43,198 bases of DNA from an uncultured Bacteroidales bacterium (GTDB taxonomy: Bacteria > Bacteroidota > Bacteroidia > Bacteroidales > Paludibacteraceae), in NCBI GenBank assembly GCA_946534715.1, contig CAMNCW010000031.1:1-43198 (forward strand), written 5' to 3'. The notes under the pieces are model-generated. The model made no database searches. It worked only from the letters and a program-made list of their open reading frames with translations, and was not told where the DNA came from. Below, one piece after another: positions 8,196-16,535 of the stretch. A program made the position numbers and the translations under genes. Numbering within the stretch: position 1 is the stretch's first letter; each line of letters begins with the position of its first letter.

Positions 8196-9509
8196 TTAGT
8201 TTCTTACATCTATCTTGCCTGTGACCACATCGCTGATAAGGGCGGCGCGATATGTACGCAGGTCGGCTATTTGCTCGTCAATTCGACGGATAGTTTCATC
8301 AATCTTGGCTGTTTTGGTATCCAAGTACTCAACAATCTCTTGTTGTTCGGAGAGAGGAGGTATTGGTACATCCATATTCGCAACAGAACCATTGCTGAGG
8401 ATAGGAAGCGTAGCAGCATTTGCCATTAATTCAAATATATTTCTTTTCGTAGATAAGAAATAGGCTATATATTTGCTTATTATTGTCTCATTTGGAGAAA
8501 TGACAATTATTTGCTGATTTGCTGATGCTTCTTTCTCACTAAATGCAATTTTTCCTAAAGTACCTCCAATTCCTATAAGATATATGCTATTAGCAGGAAA
8601 TATTCTACATGCATTATTATTTACTGCATCTTGACTCAATTTTCGGGCGGAATTGTCAATGACAAATGTTCCCTTAAAGTCTCCAGGAGTAAACCAATTA
8701 ACATTTCCATCAAAATAACGTCTTTCGGCAGTAGATGGAGTATTTCCAGTTTGTATTTTAGAAAAGTGTTTAATTCGATTTATTTTCCATGTCTCCGGTA
8801 TTTGCCCGATCCATGAGATGCCGGATTCTTTGAGTTTTGCATTTGGATTGAGGCCGCGAGTAACGGTTTGCGAGATGAGTGCTTTGCGGTATTGCTGCAA
8901 ATCAGCCTTCTGCTGCTCCAAAAGGTTTACCGTCTCATCAATCTTCGCCGTTTTATCATCCAAATAGCGGACAATCGATTCTTGCTCGGAGATGGGGGGA
9001 AGAGGAAACTTGAAATTAGCTATCTTCTCTTGTGATAAAGAATCCATTATACTTCCAGATTGCGTTAATCTGGTGTATCTTCTGAACATCTCACTTTGAA
9101 GAAGCCAGTATGAATATTTGTTTATAATATCCGGACTAAGAGGACGTATAATGAGTAAATGGCTATTTAAAGACGTCTCGCCAGGCAATACGTCAATATA
9201 AGCCAATTTTCCGATAGTACCATCTTTAGTTATCAGTAAATCACCCTCCTTTACATGAATCTCAGGAGCCTCGTTAAATCTATCCTTGGAGATGTGGTAA
9301 CATCTTTCCCAAATAACCTTGCCATTCTCAAAATCGGTACCTGTTACTAAATATGGGCCTTCATCGATAAATTCTTCGGCTTTAAGCCCTTGCCAACCAA
9401 TTCGCCCCTTTAAATAAAAGAGGTGTTTCATTGCTTGTACTTTCCATCCTTCAGGTATTTGCCCTATCCATTGGATGCCGGAGTCTTTGTATTTGGGATA
9501 TGATTTCAT
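8196..9509 (-). CDS. hsdS: Type I restriction-modification specificity subunit S
   Basis: 437 residues with the duplicated architecture of HsdS. Each half begins with the same motif (SGIQWIGQIPEGWKV near residue 10, SGISWIGQIPETWKI near 220), continues into a target recognition domain and ends in a conserved helical spacer (PPISEQESIVRYLDDKTAKI; PPLSEQQEIVEYLDTKTAKI). The two recognition domains differ, so the site should be bipartite and asymmetric. It binds DNA for both methylation and restriction. There is one complete hsdS copy and no recombinase or silent hsdS cassette in the window, so no inversion switching is visible. It follows hsdM by 96 bases. Confidence 0.95.
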   Translation of the reverse strand: MKSYPKYKDSGIQWIGQIPEGWKVQAMKHLFYLKGRIGWQGLKAEEFIDEGPYLVTGTDFENGKVIWERCYHISKDRFNEAPEIHVKEGDLLITKDGTIGKLAYIDVLPGETSLNSHLLIIRPLSPDIINKYSYWLLQSEMFRRYTRLTQSGSIMDSLSQEKIANFKFPLPPISEQESIVRYLDDKTAKIDETVNLLEQQKADLQQYRKALISQTVTRGLNPNAKLKESGISWIGQIPETWKINRIKHFSKIQTGNTPSTAERRYFDGNVNWFTPGDFKGTFVIDNSARKLSQDAVNNNACRIFPANSIYLIGIGGTLGKIAFSEKEASANQQIIVISPNETIISKYIAYFLSTKRNIFELMANAATLPILSNGSVANMDVPIPPLSEQQEIVEYLDTKTAKIDETIRRIDEQIADLRTYRAALISDVVTGKIDVRN

Positions 9510-9605
9510 TAGCTTATTGTTGGCTTATGATTAGCGTTATCTATCGTGTATCTAACGTATATCTATCGTATATGTTACGTATGTAGCAGCAGATAACCAG
9601 CGGAT

Positions 9606-11354
9606 TTAATCGAAGATCTGCGCTAACAAATCTTGAATCTGTTGCTGGCGGGTCATGCCTGTTTCGGGATTGATGCCGATGATACGTTCGCGTATAGCCT
9701 CAGCCGACTCCGTCTTCTCCTCCTTATGGAAATAAGAAGTAAAATTGATAGCATACTGCATACGTGTCTTGGTATAGTCGATCCACGATTCGGGGTCGAT
9801 ATTCGGCAGCACTTCTTCGGTGAAATACTTCTGGATGTCACAGTTCAGGGCAACCGTTTCGGTGTCACGTTTCTTGGAGTCGGGTTGCGGTCTACCTGCT
9901 TTCATAACAACCTTACCGTCTTTTCGCTGAGGCTGCTCGATGGTCAGTTCATACGCGCCGAAGAACGTATTCGGGAAAATTTTGCAGAACTCGTTCTCCT
10001 GATACTCCGTATAGAGTTTGAGCACGTGCTCAATATGCTCCGGACGGATGTCATTACGTTTGCTACCCAGGCTCTTCTTAGCCGGAATGCAGAAGGTAGA
10101 AGCGTCAATCAGTTGTACCTTGCCGCGCCGCTGAGCCGGTTTGTTATTGGTCAGAATCCAGATATACGTAGCGATGCCGGTGTTGTAGAACAGGTCTTTG
10201 GGCAGTGCTATGATACAATCGAGCCAATCGTTCTCAATGATCCACCGACGGATGTTGCTCTCTCCCGAACCTGCGCTACCAGAGAAGAGCGGTGAACCGT
10301 TGGTAACGACACCTATCTTACTGCCGTTCGGTTCCATCTTCGACAGCATGTGCTGCAAGAAAAGCAGCTGACCGTCACTCACACGCGGCGTACCGGCTGT
10401 GAAACGACCGTTGGGATTGAGCGACTCATTGAGCACGTAGTCCTGTTCAATCTTCCACGTGATACCATACGGCGGATTCGCCATCATATAGTGAAAACGC
10501 TTGCCCTCAAAGCGGTCTTCAGTCAGCGAGTTACCAAGACGGATATTATCCGCTTCCGAACCGGTGATGAGTGCTTCGGACTTGGCGATAGCGAAAGCCA
10601 CCTCGTTCAACTCCTGGCCATAGGTCTTGATGGTCGGTTTGGCGGTGTCTTTGCAGACCTGCTCCAAGATATAGTTGCGACCGATATTCACCATCCCACC
10701 CGTTCCGCAGGTCGGGTCATAGATAGTGCGGATGATACCTTCGTGTGCCAGTTGCTCTTTGTCCGGTTCAAAGAGTACAGCCGACATCAGACGGATAGCG
10801 TCACGCGGCGTGAAGTGCTCTCCGGCGGTCTCATTGGAGGACTCGTTCGCGAGACGGATAATCTCTTCGAAGAAGGATCCCATATCATGGTTATCCACCG
10901 CTTCGGGCGAGAGATCGAGTTTGCATATTTCCTCAATCAGACGGTATAGCAAACCGTGACGATTGAGCTTCTGAATCGTTTTGTCTAACTGGAAATAGCC
11001 GAATATCTCTTGTATGTCATGGCTAAAGCCGTTGAGATACATGCGGAAGTTGATGTCGATGTTCTGCGCATCGTCCAGCAGCGTCTCTAATGTGAAATTG
11101 GACGTATTATAAAAGGTATTATTATGCGCGGCCTTGCGCAAGATAGGATGCAGCTTGTCCGTGGACAGTTTGTCCTTGAACGCAAGGTACGTCTTGTTCA
11201 CCTCTGCGTTATAGGGAGCGAGGATACAATCCATGCGTCGAAGCACGATGAACGGGAAGAGCACGTCGCCCAACTCATTACGCTTAAACGTGAGGTGCAA
11301 CACCTTATCGAGGATGTCCCAGATGAAATTTACATTCGGTTGCTGACTTGGCAT
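9606..11354 (-). CDS. hsdM: Type I restriction-modification DNA methyltransferase subunit M
   Basis: 582 residues. The N-terminal helical HsdM domain (FIWDILDKVLHLTFKRNEL) is followed by the Rossmann-like N6-adenine methylase fold with the AdoMet motif DPTCGTGG at 213-220 and the catalytic NPPYG at 293-297. It methylates adenine in the site chosen by HsdS, using S-adenosylmethionine. It is first of the hsdM-hsdS-DUF4062-hsdR unit. A TACTTTTG promoter-like box lies 51 bases upstream inside the 39-base element that is repeated in front of the ATPase gene. It looks intact. Confidence 0.97.
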   Translation of the reverse strand: MPSQQPNVNFIWDILDKVLHLTFKRNELGDVLFPFIVLRRMDCILAPYNAEVNKTYLAFKDKLSTDKLHPILRKAAHNNTFYNTSNFTLETLLDDAQNIDINFRMYLNGFSHDIQEIFGYFQLDKTIQKLNRHGLLYRLIEEICKLDLSPEAVDNHDMGSFFEEIIRLANESSNETAGEHFTPRDAIRLMSAVLFEPDKEQLAHEGIIRTIYDPTCGTGGMVNIGRNYILEQVCKDTAKPTIKTYGQELNEVAFAIAKSEALITGSEADNIRLGNSLTEDRFEGKRFHYMMANPPYGITWKIEQDYVLNESLNPNGRFTAGTPRVSDGQLLFLQHMLSKMEPNGSKIGVVTNGSPLFSGSAGSGESNIRRWIIENDWLDCIIALPKDLFYNTGIATYIWILTNNKPAQRRGKVQLIDASTFCIPAKKSLGSKRNDIRPEHIEHVLKLYTEYQENEFCKIFPNTFFGAYELTIEQPQRKDGKVVMKAGRPQPDSKKRDTETVALNCDIQKYFTEEVLPNIDPESWIDYTKTRMQYAINFTSYFHKEEKTESAEAIRERIIGINPETGMTRQQQIQDLLAQIFD

Positions 11355-11401
11355 ATATTTGTCTGTTTTTGTTACTTAAATTGGTTTCTTTTTCAAATCC
11401 G

Positions 11402-11440
11402 GTGCAAAAGTACTGCTTTGGAGTGCAAAGATGCTGCACA
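11402..11440 (-). promoter_or_regulatory. Promoter-proximal repeated element, copy A (hsdM)
   Basis: In plus orientation GTGCAAAAGTACTGC, six variable bases, then GTGCAAAGATGCTGCACA. The copy at 14236-14274 upstream of the ATPase gene has the same length and differs at only three positions outside the six-base spacer. The minus strand contains the TACTTTTG -7 type box (11412-11405) and the near-palindrome GTGCA-N7-TGCAC (11424-11439 region). It probably serves as the hsdM promoter with a regulator site. Confidence 0.65.
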
Positions 11441-11457
11441 GGAAGTTAAAATCTATA

Positions 11458-12414
11458 TTATTTTAGGAGTCTATTGTTTTTTGTTCCTATACAAATGTTA
11501 TTATTATACATTCTTCGTGCATCTTGGAGAATATTCTCATAGCTTCCTTCGGAAACTTCGCTCTCTTTGAAATAAGGATAATCAATATCCACATCGGTTG
11601 TTATACGAGCAACTTGATTTCCGTCTCTTGCAATTTTGAGCAAATCAAATCCTGCGCCGCACTTCATGCGTATATAGTTAGTTACAATTCCTCTATCATG
11701 GAAATCCGTAGCTAAACCTTTATGCAATGTCAAGTTAAAATTTAGTCTTGGACGCAGTTCTTGAATTTTATCTTTTATTTCTTCGTAATCTTGTTGGAAT
11801 GTCGGAGTGTCTTGTGTAAAAATGGATATATGCAATTCCGTGCCCAAAGTTGTTGGCAATAACGAATTTAATATTGCATATAGATTTATATTCCTTTCTT
11901 TAAGTACATATAAATCGGAAATGACTATCGCGTTAAAATTATGCCTTGCTTTTTGTCTCATCACAGACCAATCAGCTACTTCATTAGTCCGAAGAGGAAT
12001 ACCATTATCCTTATATAGGCACGCAAATTGTGCATATGTGGATGGCGTTATTAGTAGAATCCCTAGTTTCTCTGCTTTTTGTATCACAAAGGGCTTATCA
12101 TCACTTAGAAATACGGACGAACACAATGCATCTTCCGATATGTTGTTTAAATCAATCCTTTTCTCATCAATTTGAAGACTACCATTAGCCCATAATTTCT
12201 TAACTTTACTGCATAGTTGGTTTTCTCGAGAGGCTGCGTTGAACTGAGCTTCATCATCAATCCACAATATTGCTTTATTCCTTAGAAATTTGAAAAGCCC
12301 TATCCAGCATTGATTTCGCACTATTTGCTCATCATCAAAAGGCGAACTCGGAGAAAATCTCTCTGAGAACTTTATAAGGAAATTAACTTCACAATATGTA
12401 TTTCTTTTCGCCAT
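11458..12414 (-). CDS. Candidate effector with HDR motif (MIT_C/PLD-like), partner of the IF2N-ATPase
   Basis: 318 residues, no signal peptide or membrane segment. I do not recognise the first 220 residues. Residues 230-257 contain LHKGLATDFHDRGIVTNYIR followed by MKCGAGFD, a pattern resembling the phospholipase D-like C-terminal domain of MIT proteins (HDR, then a G-x-G-[FL]-D segment). Ahead of it, NLYAILNSLLP and ELHISIFTQ look like a helix and strand of an alpha/beta fold. The start is one base after the stop of the ATPase gene (stop complement of 12416-12418, start at 12414), which points to translational coupling and a two-component system. The hsdM promoter region follows. A nuclease-like or nucleic-acid-binding effector role is an inference; a single HDR motif without a second HKD copy may also mean a binding, non-catalytic domain. 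Confidence 0.7.
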   Translation of the reverse strand: MAKRNTYCEVNFLIKFSERFSPSSPFDDEQIVRNQCWIGLFKFLRNKAILWIDDEAQFNAASRENQLCSKVKKLWANGSLQIDEKRIDLNNISEDALCSSVFLSDDKPFVIQKAEKLGILLITPSTYAQFACLYKDNGIPLRTNEVADWSVMRQKARHNFNAIVISDLYVLKERNINLYAILNSLLPTTLGTELHISIFTQDTPTFQQDYEEIKDKIQELRPRLNFNLTLHKGLATDFHDRGIVTNYIRMKCGAGFDLLKIARDGNQVARITTDVDIDYPYFKESEVSEGSYENILQDARRMYNNNICIGTKNNRLLK

Positions 12415-12415
12415 A

Positions 12416-14215
12416 TTAGAGCATCAAACACATTGCTAAATTATCCGCCTCATCGTAAAAGCCGTCACCAAAAGGACGAGTAAAATTACCTTGCATACCG
12501 TACTCCATCTTATACGGTTCTCCATCTGTCGGGAAATAATACGTTGCAATCGGGCAGTTGTCATCAAGGTCTGCTTGGTCTGCGAAGTGCATATCGGCTA
12601 CTTGTACCTGCGATTTACGTATCATGTATTCCGAGTGCGTCTCAACCATGATGCGGAAACCCATATTGCGCACTTCCTCAAAAATGTCCGCAAGAAGACT
12701 CTGCCAGTTCGGATGCATGTTTTGTTCGGGTTCTTCAAAGATGATTAATGGCTTGTTCCGATAGTTTTTATATTTACGCATGAGCGAAGAGAGATGCAGG
12801 AGCAGAGTCATCATCTGAATCGCGCCCATACCCAGTTCAGACATAGATGATGCGAACTCATGTTCGTGCTCTTTGATGCTAACAGAATATGCTTCGCCAT
12901 AATGGTTTTCAATTTGGAAATCAACACCTATATGCAGGTCACGTATCCATTTGAGAATAAAATGATGCTCTTCTTCTCCCGGTAAGATATGTTGTTGGTA
13001 CCATTCATGAATAATAGCTACTGTCTCATCATTATGATCGTCCAAACTGAAGATTGTTTTCTGGGTCGCGGCATGTGCTCCGATATACTCAATATTGGAA
13101 GATGCAAGCGCCCATCTTAAATGCCCGATAATGCGTTCAATGTTCTGTGCATATACCGGATTTTTTGCTCTTTGCGACTGTGATGTGATATTCTGGGTTG
13201 AAAGTTGCAACTTCATTCCTTTCAGCATACGCACAAGCAGATTATCGTTGGGATTGTCATTATTGAGTGACAAGTTCATCTCGAACAACAACTCTCCTGT
13301 GGAAGTTTCGGCTGATTGTTTACGATACTTAATATCAGCCTTTAAGTTTTTGAGGCGTGTATTCAACTTTTCTTTTTCTGCATTCAGAGAAGTGGATTTA
13401 CTAACCAAATTCATTCTCTTTTCGATAGGAAGCACAATATGAGAATCGTTCAGTTGATTTTGGATAGTATCCAATTGGTCAGACAGTTGTTTCAACTGAT
13501 TATCCAACTTTTCCACCTGCTCTTCGGCATCATCGGTAGCAGCAACACCACCGATATTATACAAACGCATCTTGCCTTCTTTTGCATCTACTTCGAAGGC
13601 ACATTGAACGGCTTTATCCTCAATACGAAGAAATGGTACTACTGCAATCGGAGAATTGTCTGCTTGCTGCTCAACTTGAATAATAGTATAGATGTTCTCA
13701 CTCAATTCGGCATTGAATGTAATGGACTTTTCAGCAGAATTTCTATTATGAGCTTTTTCGAAAGTACCAATATTTAATCCTTTTAAGTCAAAATGGAATT
13801 TTGGGGTCATGCCCTGCAATGAGTAGTCATTGCCTACGCTGGCAAGATTAGTCATGTTCTCCACAACCAACCGCAAAGCTTTCACAATGGTCGATTTTCC
13901 AGCATTGTTGCCTCCTACAATATAGGTAATACCTTTTAGACTAATTGGCTTTAGTTCCTCAAACTTGCGGAAGTTTCTCACTCCGATGGACTGAATTCCG
14001 CTATGATGCATAGAATTCGGAGTAATGCCCCTTTCGGATGCTATCTTGAACGCTAAATCACGATTGAACTCATTGGCTAAGGCGAGATATATATCATCGT
14101 TAATTCTGTAGTTAGGATCAGCAGGCACATTGTAACCCATCGCAGAACAAAATTCCGTCAAGGTTGCCACTCCGATATTCAACTCTTTACAAGCCTTTAT
14201 TAGTTTGATTGCCAT
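12416..14215 (-). CDS. RecF/OLD-like AAA ATPase with IF-2 N-terminal-like domain
   Basis: 599 residues. Residues 1-55 (IKLIKACKELNIGVATLTEF then CSAMGYNVPADPNYRI) closely resemble the small N-terminal domain of Bacteroidetes translation factor IF-2. The rest is an ABC-type ATPase of the AAA_15/AAA_21 group: Walker A GGNNAGKST at 101-109, a coiled coil at about 230-300, signature SELGMG at 459-464, Walker B IIFEEPE at 491-497 and the H-loop ETHSE at 525-529. No TOPRIM domain is present, unlike true OLD nucleases. Such ATPases act as sensors or motors in defence systems such as PARIS, Septu and AbiL. The coupled downstream gene is the likely effector. The leader holds copy B of the 39-base element. 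Confidence 0.88.
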   Translation of the reverse strand: MAIKLIKACKELNIGVATLTEFCSAMGYNVPADPNYRINDDIYLALANEFNRDLAFKIASERGITPNSMHHSGIQSIGVRNFRKFEELKPISLKGITYIVGGNNAGKSTIVKALRLVVENMTNLASVGNDYSLQGMTPKFHFDLKGLNIGTFEKAHNRNSAEKSITFNAELSENIYTIIQVEQQADNSPIAVVPFLRIEDKAVQCAFEVDAKEGKMRLYNIGGVAATDDAEEQVEKLDNQLKQLSDQLDTIQNQLNDSHIVLPIEKRMNLVSKSTSLNAEKEKLNTRLKNLKADIKYRKQSAETSTGELLFEMNLSLNNDNPNDNLLVRMLKGMKLQLSTQNITSQSQRAKNPVYAQNIERIIGHLRWALASSNIEYIGAHAATQKTIFSLDDHNDETVAIIHEWYQQHILPGEEEHHFILKWIRDLHIGVDFQIENHYGEAYSVSIKEHEHEFASSMSELGMGAIQMMTLLLHLSSLMRKYKNYRNKPLIIFEEPEQNMHPNWQSLLADIFEEVRNMGFRIMVETHSEYMIRKSQVQVADMHFADQADLDDNCPIATYYFPTDGEPYKMEYGMQGNFTRPFGDGFYDEADNLAMCLML

Positions 14216-14235
14216 AACCTATTTTGTGGTTTTCG

Positions 14236-14274
14236 TTGCAAAAGTACTGCCTTTGTGTGCAAGGATACTGCACA
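14236..14274 (-). promoter_or_regulatory. Promoter-proximal repeated element, copy B (ATPase gene)
   Basis: In plus orientation TTGCAAAAGTACTGC, six variable bases, then GTGCAAGGATACTGCACA. It matches copy A at 11402-11440 at 30 of the 33 positions outside the spacer. The TACTTTTG box (14246-14239) would start transcription about 20 bases before the ATPase start. A clear TTTG -33 box at the usual distance is missing, so an activator or alternative spacing may be needed. Confidence 0.65.
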
Positions 14275-14290
14275 TATTAGCAAAAATGCA

Positions 14291-15295
14291 TTATTTATAA
14301 AATTTATTTAATGTTTTCACATGATCACGCATCATTTCGCGTACCGATTGTGGCTCCAGTACCTCCAACTGACTGCCGAACGAAAGCAACAATGCAATCA
14401 GTTCATTATTTGGTATCACATCAATACTGATACGAAACTCTTTGTCGTTGTTGTGCTGTGACGGATGAAGCGGTTTATTCTTGATATATGGATATCTATC
14501 AGGCGCAACGCGCATTACGATATGCTCTACCTGCTTGCCTTTCGGTACTGTCACTCCTACCACGTCCTCAAAATACTCATCAAAATCAAGATTCTCAGGT
14601 TTAGGGATATATTCCGCAAAAATGGGCGATACTGCCTCAATGCGGTCTAATGCAAAATTCGTAATATCCTTAAACTCCGTGTTCCACCCTAATAGGAACC
14701 AACGGTTATTATATTGCTTGAGATAGTACGGATGAATCTCACAAGTTATCGGTTTGTTCTTCTTGAATGACTTATACCGGATATTAAGCACCTGCTGATT
14801 GACGATAGCTTCAAAGAGTGGAGTGATGTTCTCCAAACCCTTGAGATCAAGGTTCTGCTCAAAACCAATCACGCTATCCTCACTGCTCTTCAGATGGAAT
14901 GTATCTTCCAACTTGCTCAGAATCTCCTCCATCCATTCGAAATGCGGCATACCCTTAAAGCGGTTCAGCATCAGAATCGTCTCCTTCAGCTGATTCATCT
15001 CATTATCGGTAATGGGCGCTTTCTCTATAGAGAAATTAGGATCTGCATAACGGTAATAGACGTTCTTACCGTCACGATAATGCTCAATCTCGGCACGATA
15101 ACCCGCATTGCTTTCCATGTGGTTGATGTCATCGTATATCTGACGGCGACTCACACTCATTCGCTCCGAAAAAGCATCATATAATGCCTCCGAACAGGCA
15201 GCGGCTAATTCCCGCCAACCATAACGACCATGCTTCGAACGCAAGCATCGGTCTATCGCGCGATAACGCACTATTGCACCCTTGTTTTGAGCCAT
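14291..15295 (-). CDS. WYL-domain transcriptional regulator
   Basis: 334 residues. The N-terminus is a winged-helix DNA-binding domain (RYRAIDRCLRSKHGRYGWRE, then MSVSRRQIYDDINHMES). The middle and C-terminus form the WYL domain, with the characteristic YLKQYNNRWFLLGWNTEFKD and NFALDRIEAVSP, and the C-terminal WCX extension. WYL proteins commonly control defence islands and are thought to sense nucleic acid or nucleotide ligands. It is transcribed ahead of the ATPase/HDR pair and the hsd genes on the same strand, with a 75-base gap to the ATPase. Its promoter carries an 11-base-arm palindrome overlapping the -7 box, consistent with autoregulation. Confidence 0.93.
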   Translation of the reverse strand: MAQNKGAIVRYRAIDRCLRSKHGRYGWRELAAACSEALYDAFSERMSVSRRQIYDDINHMESNAGYRAEIEHYRDGKNVYYRYADPNFSIEKAPITDNEMNQLKETILMLNRFKGMPHFEWMEEILSKLEDTFHLKSSEDSVIGFEQNLDLKGLENITPLFEAIVNQQVLNIRYKSFKKNKPITCEIHPYYLKQYNNRWFLLGWNTEFKDITNFALDRIEAVSPIFAEYIPKPENLDFDEYFEDVVGVTVPKGKQVEHIVMRVAPDRYPYIKNKPLHPSQHNNDKEFRISIDVIPNNELIALLLSFGSQLEVLEPQSVREMMRDHVKTLNKFYK

Positions 15296-15313
15296 GATAT
15301 AGTTTGTTTAGCC

Positions 15314-15338
15314 TTTGCACACTAAAAGTGCGCAAAGT
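15314..15338. promoter_or_regulatory. Palindrome at the WYL promoter, candidate operator
   Basis: CTTTGCACACT (15314-15324) and AGTGCGCAAAG (15328-15338) are inverted copies with one mismatch, separated by AAA. The right arm overlaps the -7 box of the WYL gene (TAACTTTG, complement of 15334-15341), where a bound dimer would block the promoter. Autorepression by the WYL protein is inferred. Confidence 0.65.
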
Positions 15339-15364
15339 TACAAAATTTTTCTGATATATACAAA
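15334..15364 (-). promoter_or_regulatory. Bacteroidetes-type promoter for the WYL gene
   Basis: On the minus strand TTTG (15364-15361) is followed after 19 bases by TAACTTTG (15341-15334), matching the -33/-7 consensus. The start codon at 15295 is about 40 bases further on. Confidence 0.75.
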
Positions 15365-15419
15365 AAAATCCATGATTTTCTAAAATTTGCTAAGCGAAAA
15401 TAAAAAAAACACACCAAAA

Positions 15420-15451
15420 TTTGCGAATGTCAGATTTATTTTGTATCTTTG
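15420..15451 (+). promoter_or_regulatory. Bacteroidetes-type promoter for the ATPase/TOPRIM pair
   Basis: TTTG at 15420-15423 and TATCTTTG at 15444-15451 are separated by 20 bases. The ATG of the first gene follows at 15476. This promoter and the WYL promoter are divergent within a 180-base region. Confidence 0.78.
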
Positions 15452-15475
15452 CAGCGTGATTGAAATATTCGTGCA

Positions 15476-16528
15476 ATGAAGCGATTTGAAAACTTAGAAA
15501 TTAATTATTTCAGAGGCATCAAAAAAATGCGTCTCGATAACCTTGGACAAGTGAATGTGTTTGTAGGCGCTAATAATGTAGGGAAATCTTCTATACTTGA
15601 GGCATTATTTATTCTTTCAGGTAAGCAGCATCCCTATTTGCCAAGCTCATTAAATTTTATCCGCGAGGCGGCGAGAAAGGATTTTGACCATCTCAAATAT
15701 CTATTTTACAATGCAAATATTGAGCAACATCCTGTCATTTCTGCTAATACGACAACTCAGCAACAACATCGCGTGGAGATATCTTTGATGAGCGAGGTTG
15801 ATATGGATAAACAAGATACCAGTATAGGTTTATCTTCCAAAGAAACTCGTAAGATTACGGGAGTCCATATGTTCTGCAAGGACCCGAAGCAAGAGTTTGA
15901 AGTCAAACTTTATCCTAACAAGAATGGAGATGGTTTAGCCCTACACTCAACCATTCAGATAATGGACGAGGTCGTCGCAAATTTCTTACCGAGTATGGGA
16001 CGTGAGGGAAATGCCGTTGAGATGTATTCGGAGCTTGTAAGAAATAATAAGAAAAATGGAATTGTCCAAGCGCTTAAAGAGTTTGACCCTGCTGTTGAGG
16101 ATATTGATTTATTGAGTGACGGTTTGTATCTGAAATACAAAGATAGAGATAACCTTATCCCTTTATCAATGGCAGGTGACGGTATTCGTCGCTATCTGGG
16201 CATTATAATGAGTGCAGCAATTTCAAGAGCGAATTTGCTATTGATAGATGAAATTGAAAACGGTTTACATTATTCTGTATATACCAAGTTATGGAAAGCA
16301 TTGATTACAATTACTCAAAAGAATAGTATTCAATTGTTTGTAACTACTCATAACAAGGAAGTCCTTCGCAGTTTGTATTCAGCGTATTCCGAATTACAGT
16401 CAGGTTTGGATAATGAATTTATAAAGGTTTATACGCTCAAATTATACGAGAATGGTGAACATACAGCGTATCCATTGTCGACCAAAGGTTTAGAGGGCGC
16501 TATAGATAACGAAGTCGAAATAAGATAA
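15476..16528 (+). CDS. AAA_15/AAA_21 family ATPase, first gene of an ATPase-TOPRIM pair
   Basis: 350 residues. It opens with the RecF-like start FENLEINYFRGIKKMRLDNL and Walker A GANNVGKSSIL at about 31-41. The signature segment is LSMAGDGIRRYLGI, Walker B LLLIDEIENGLHYS and the H-loop FVTTHNKEV. It is a compact ABC-type ATPase of the kind found in OLD-like and PARIS-like defence pairs. The second gene begins 7 bases after its stop and encodes a TOPRIM protein. It is transcribed away from the WYL gene and restriction operon. A role as sensor ATPase controlling the TOPRIM nuclease is known for related systems and inferred here. Confidence 0.88.
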   Translation: MKRFENLEINYFRGIKKMRLDNLGQVNVFVGANNVGKSSILEALFILSGKQHPYLPSSLNFIREAARKDFDHLKYLFYNANIEQHPVISANTTTQQQHRVEISLMSEVDMDKQDTSIGLSSKETRKITGVHMFCKDPKQEFEVKLYPNKNGDGLALHSTIQIMDEVVANFLPSMGREGNAVEMYSELVRNNKKNGIVQALKEFDPAVEDIDLLSDGLYLKYKDRDNLIPLSMAGDGIRRYLGIIMSAAISRANLLLIDEIENGLHYSVYTKLWKALITITQKNSIQLFVTTHNKEVLRSLYSAYSELQSGLDNEFIKVYTLKLYENGEHTAYPLSTKGLEGAIDNEVEIR

Positions 16529-16535
16529 CGGACAG

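Noticed and set aside
8196..9509. Phase-variable hsdS inversion system
   Set aside because: Only one hsdS is present, the internal similarity is the normal direct duplication of HsdS, and no recombinase or silent cassette lies nearby.
12416..14215. OLD-family nuclease
   Set aside because: The C-terminal TOPRIM domain of OLD proteins is missing; after the H-loop only about 70 residues remain.
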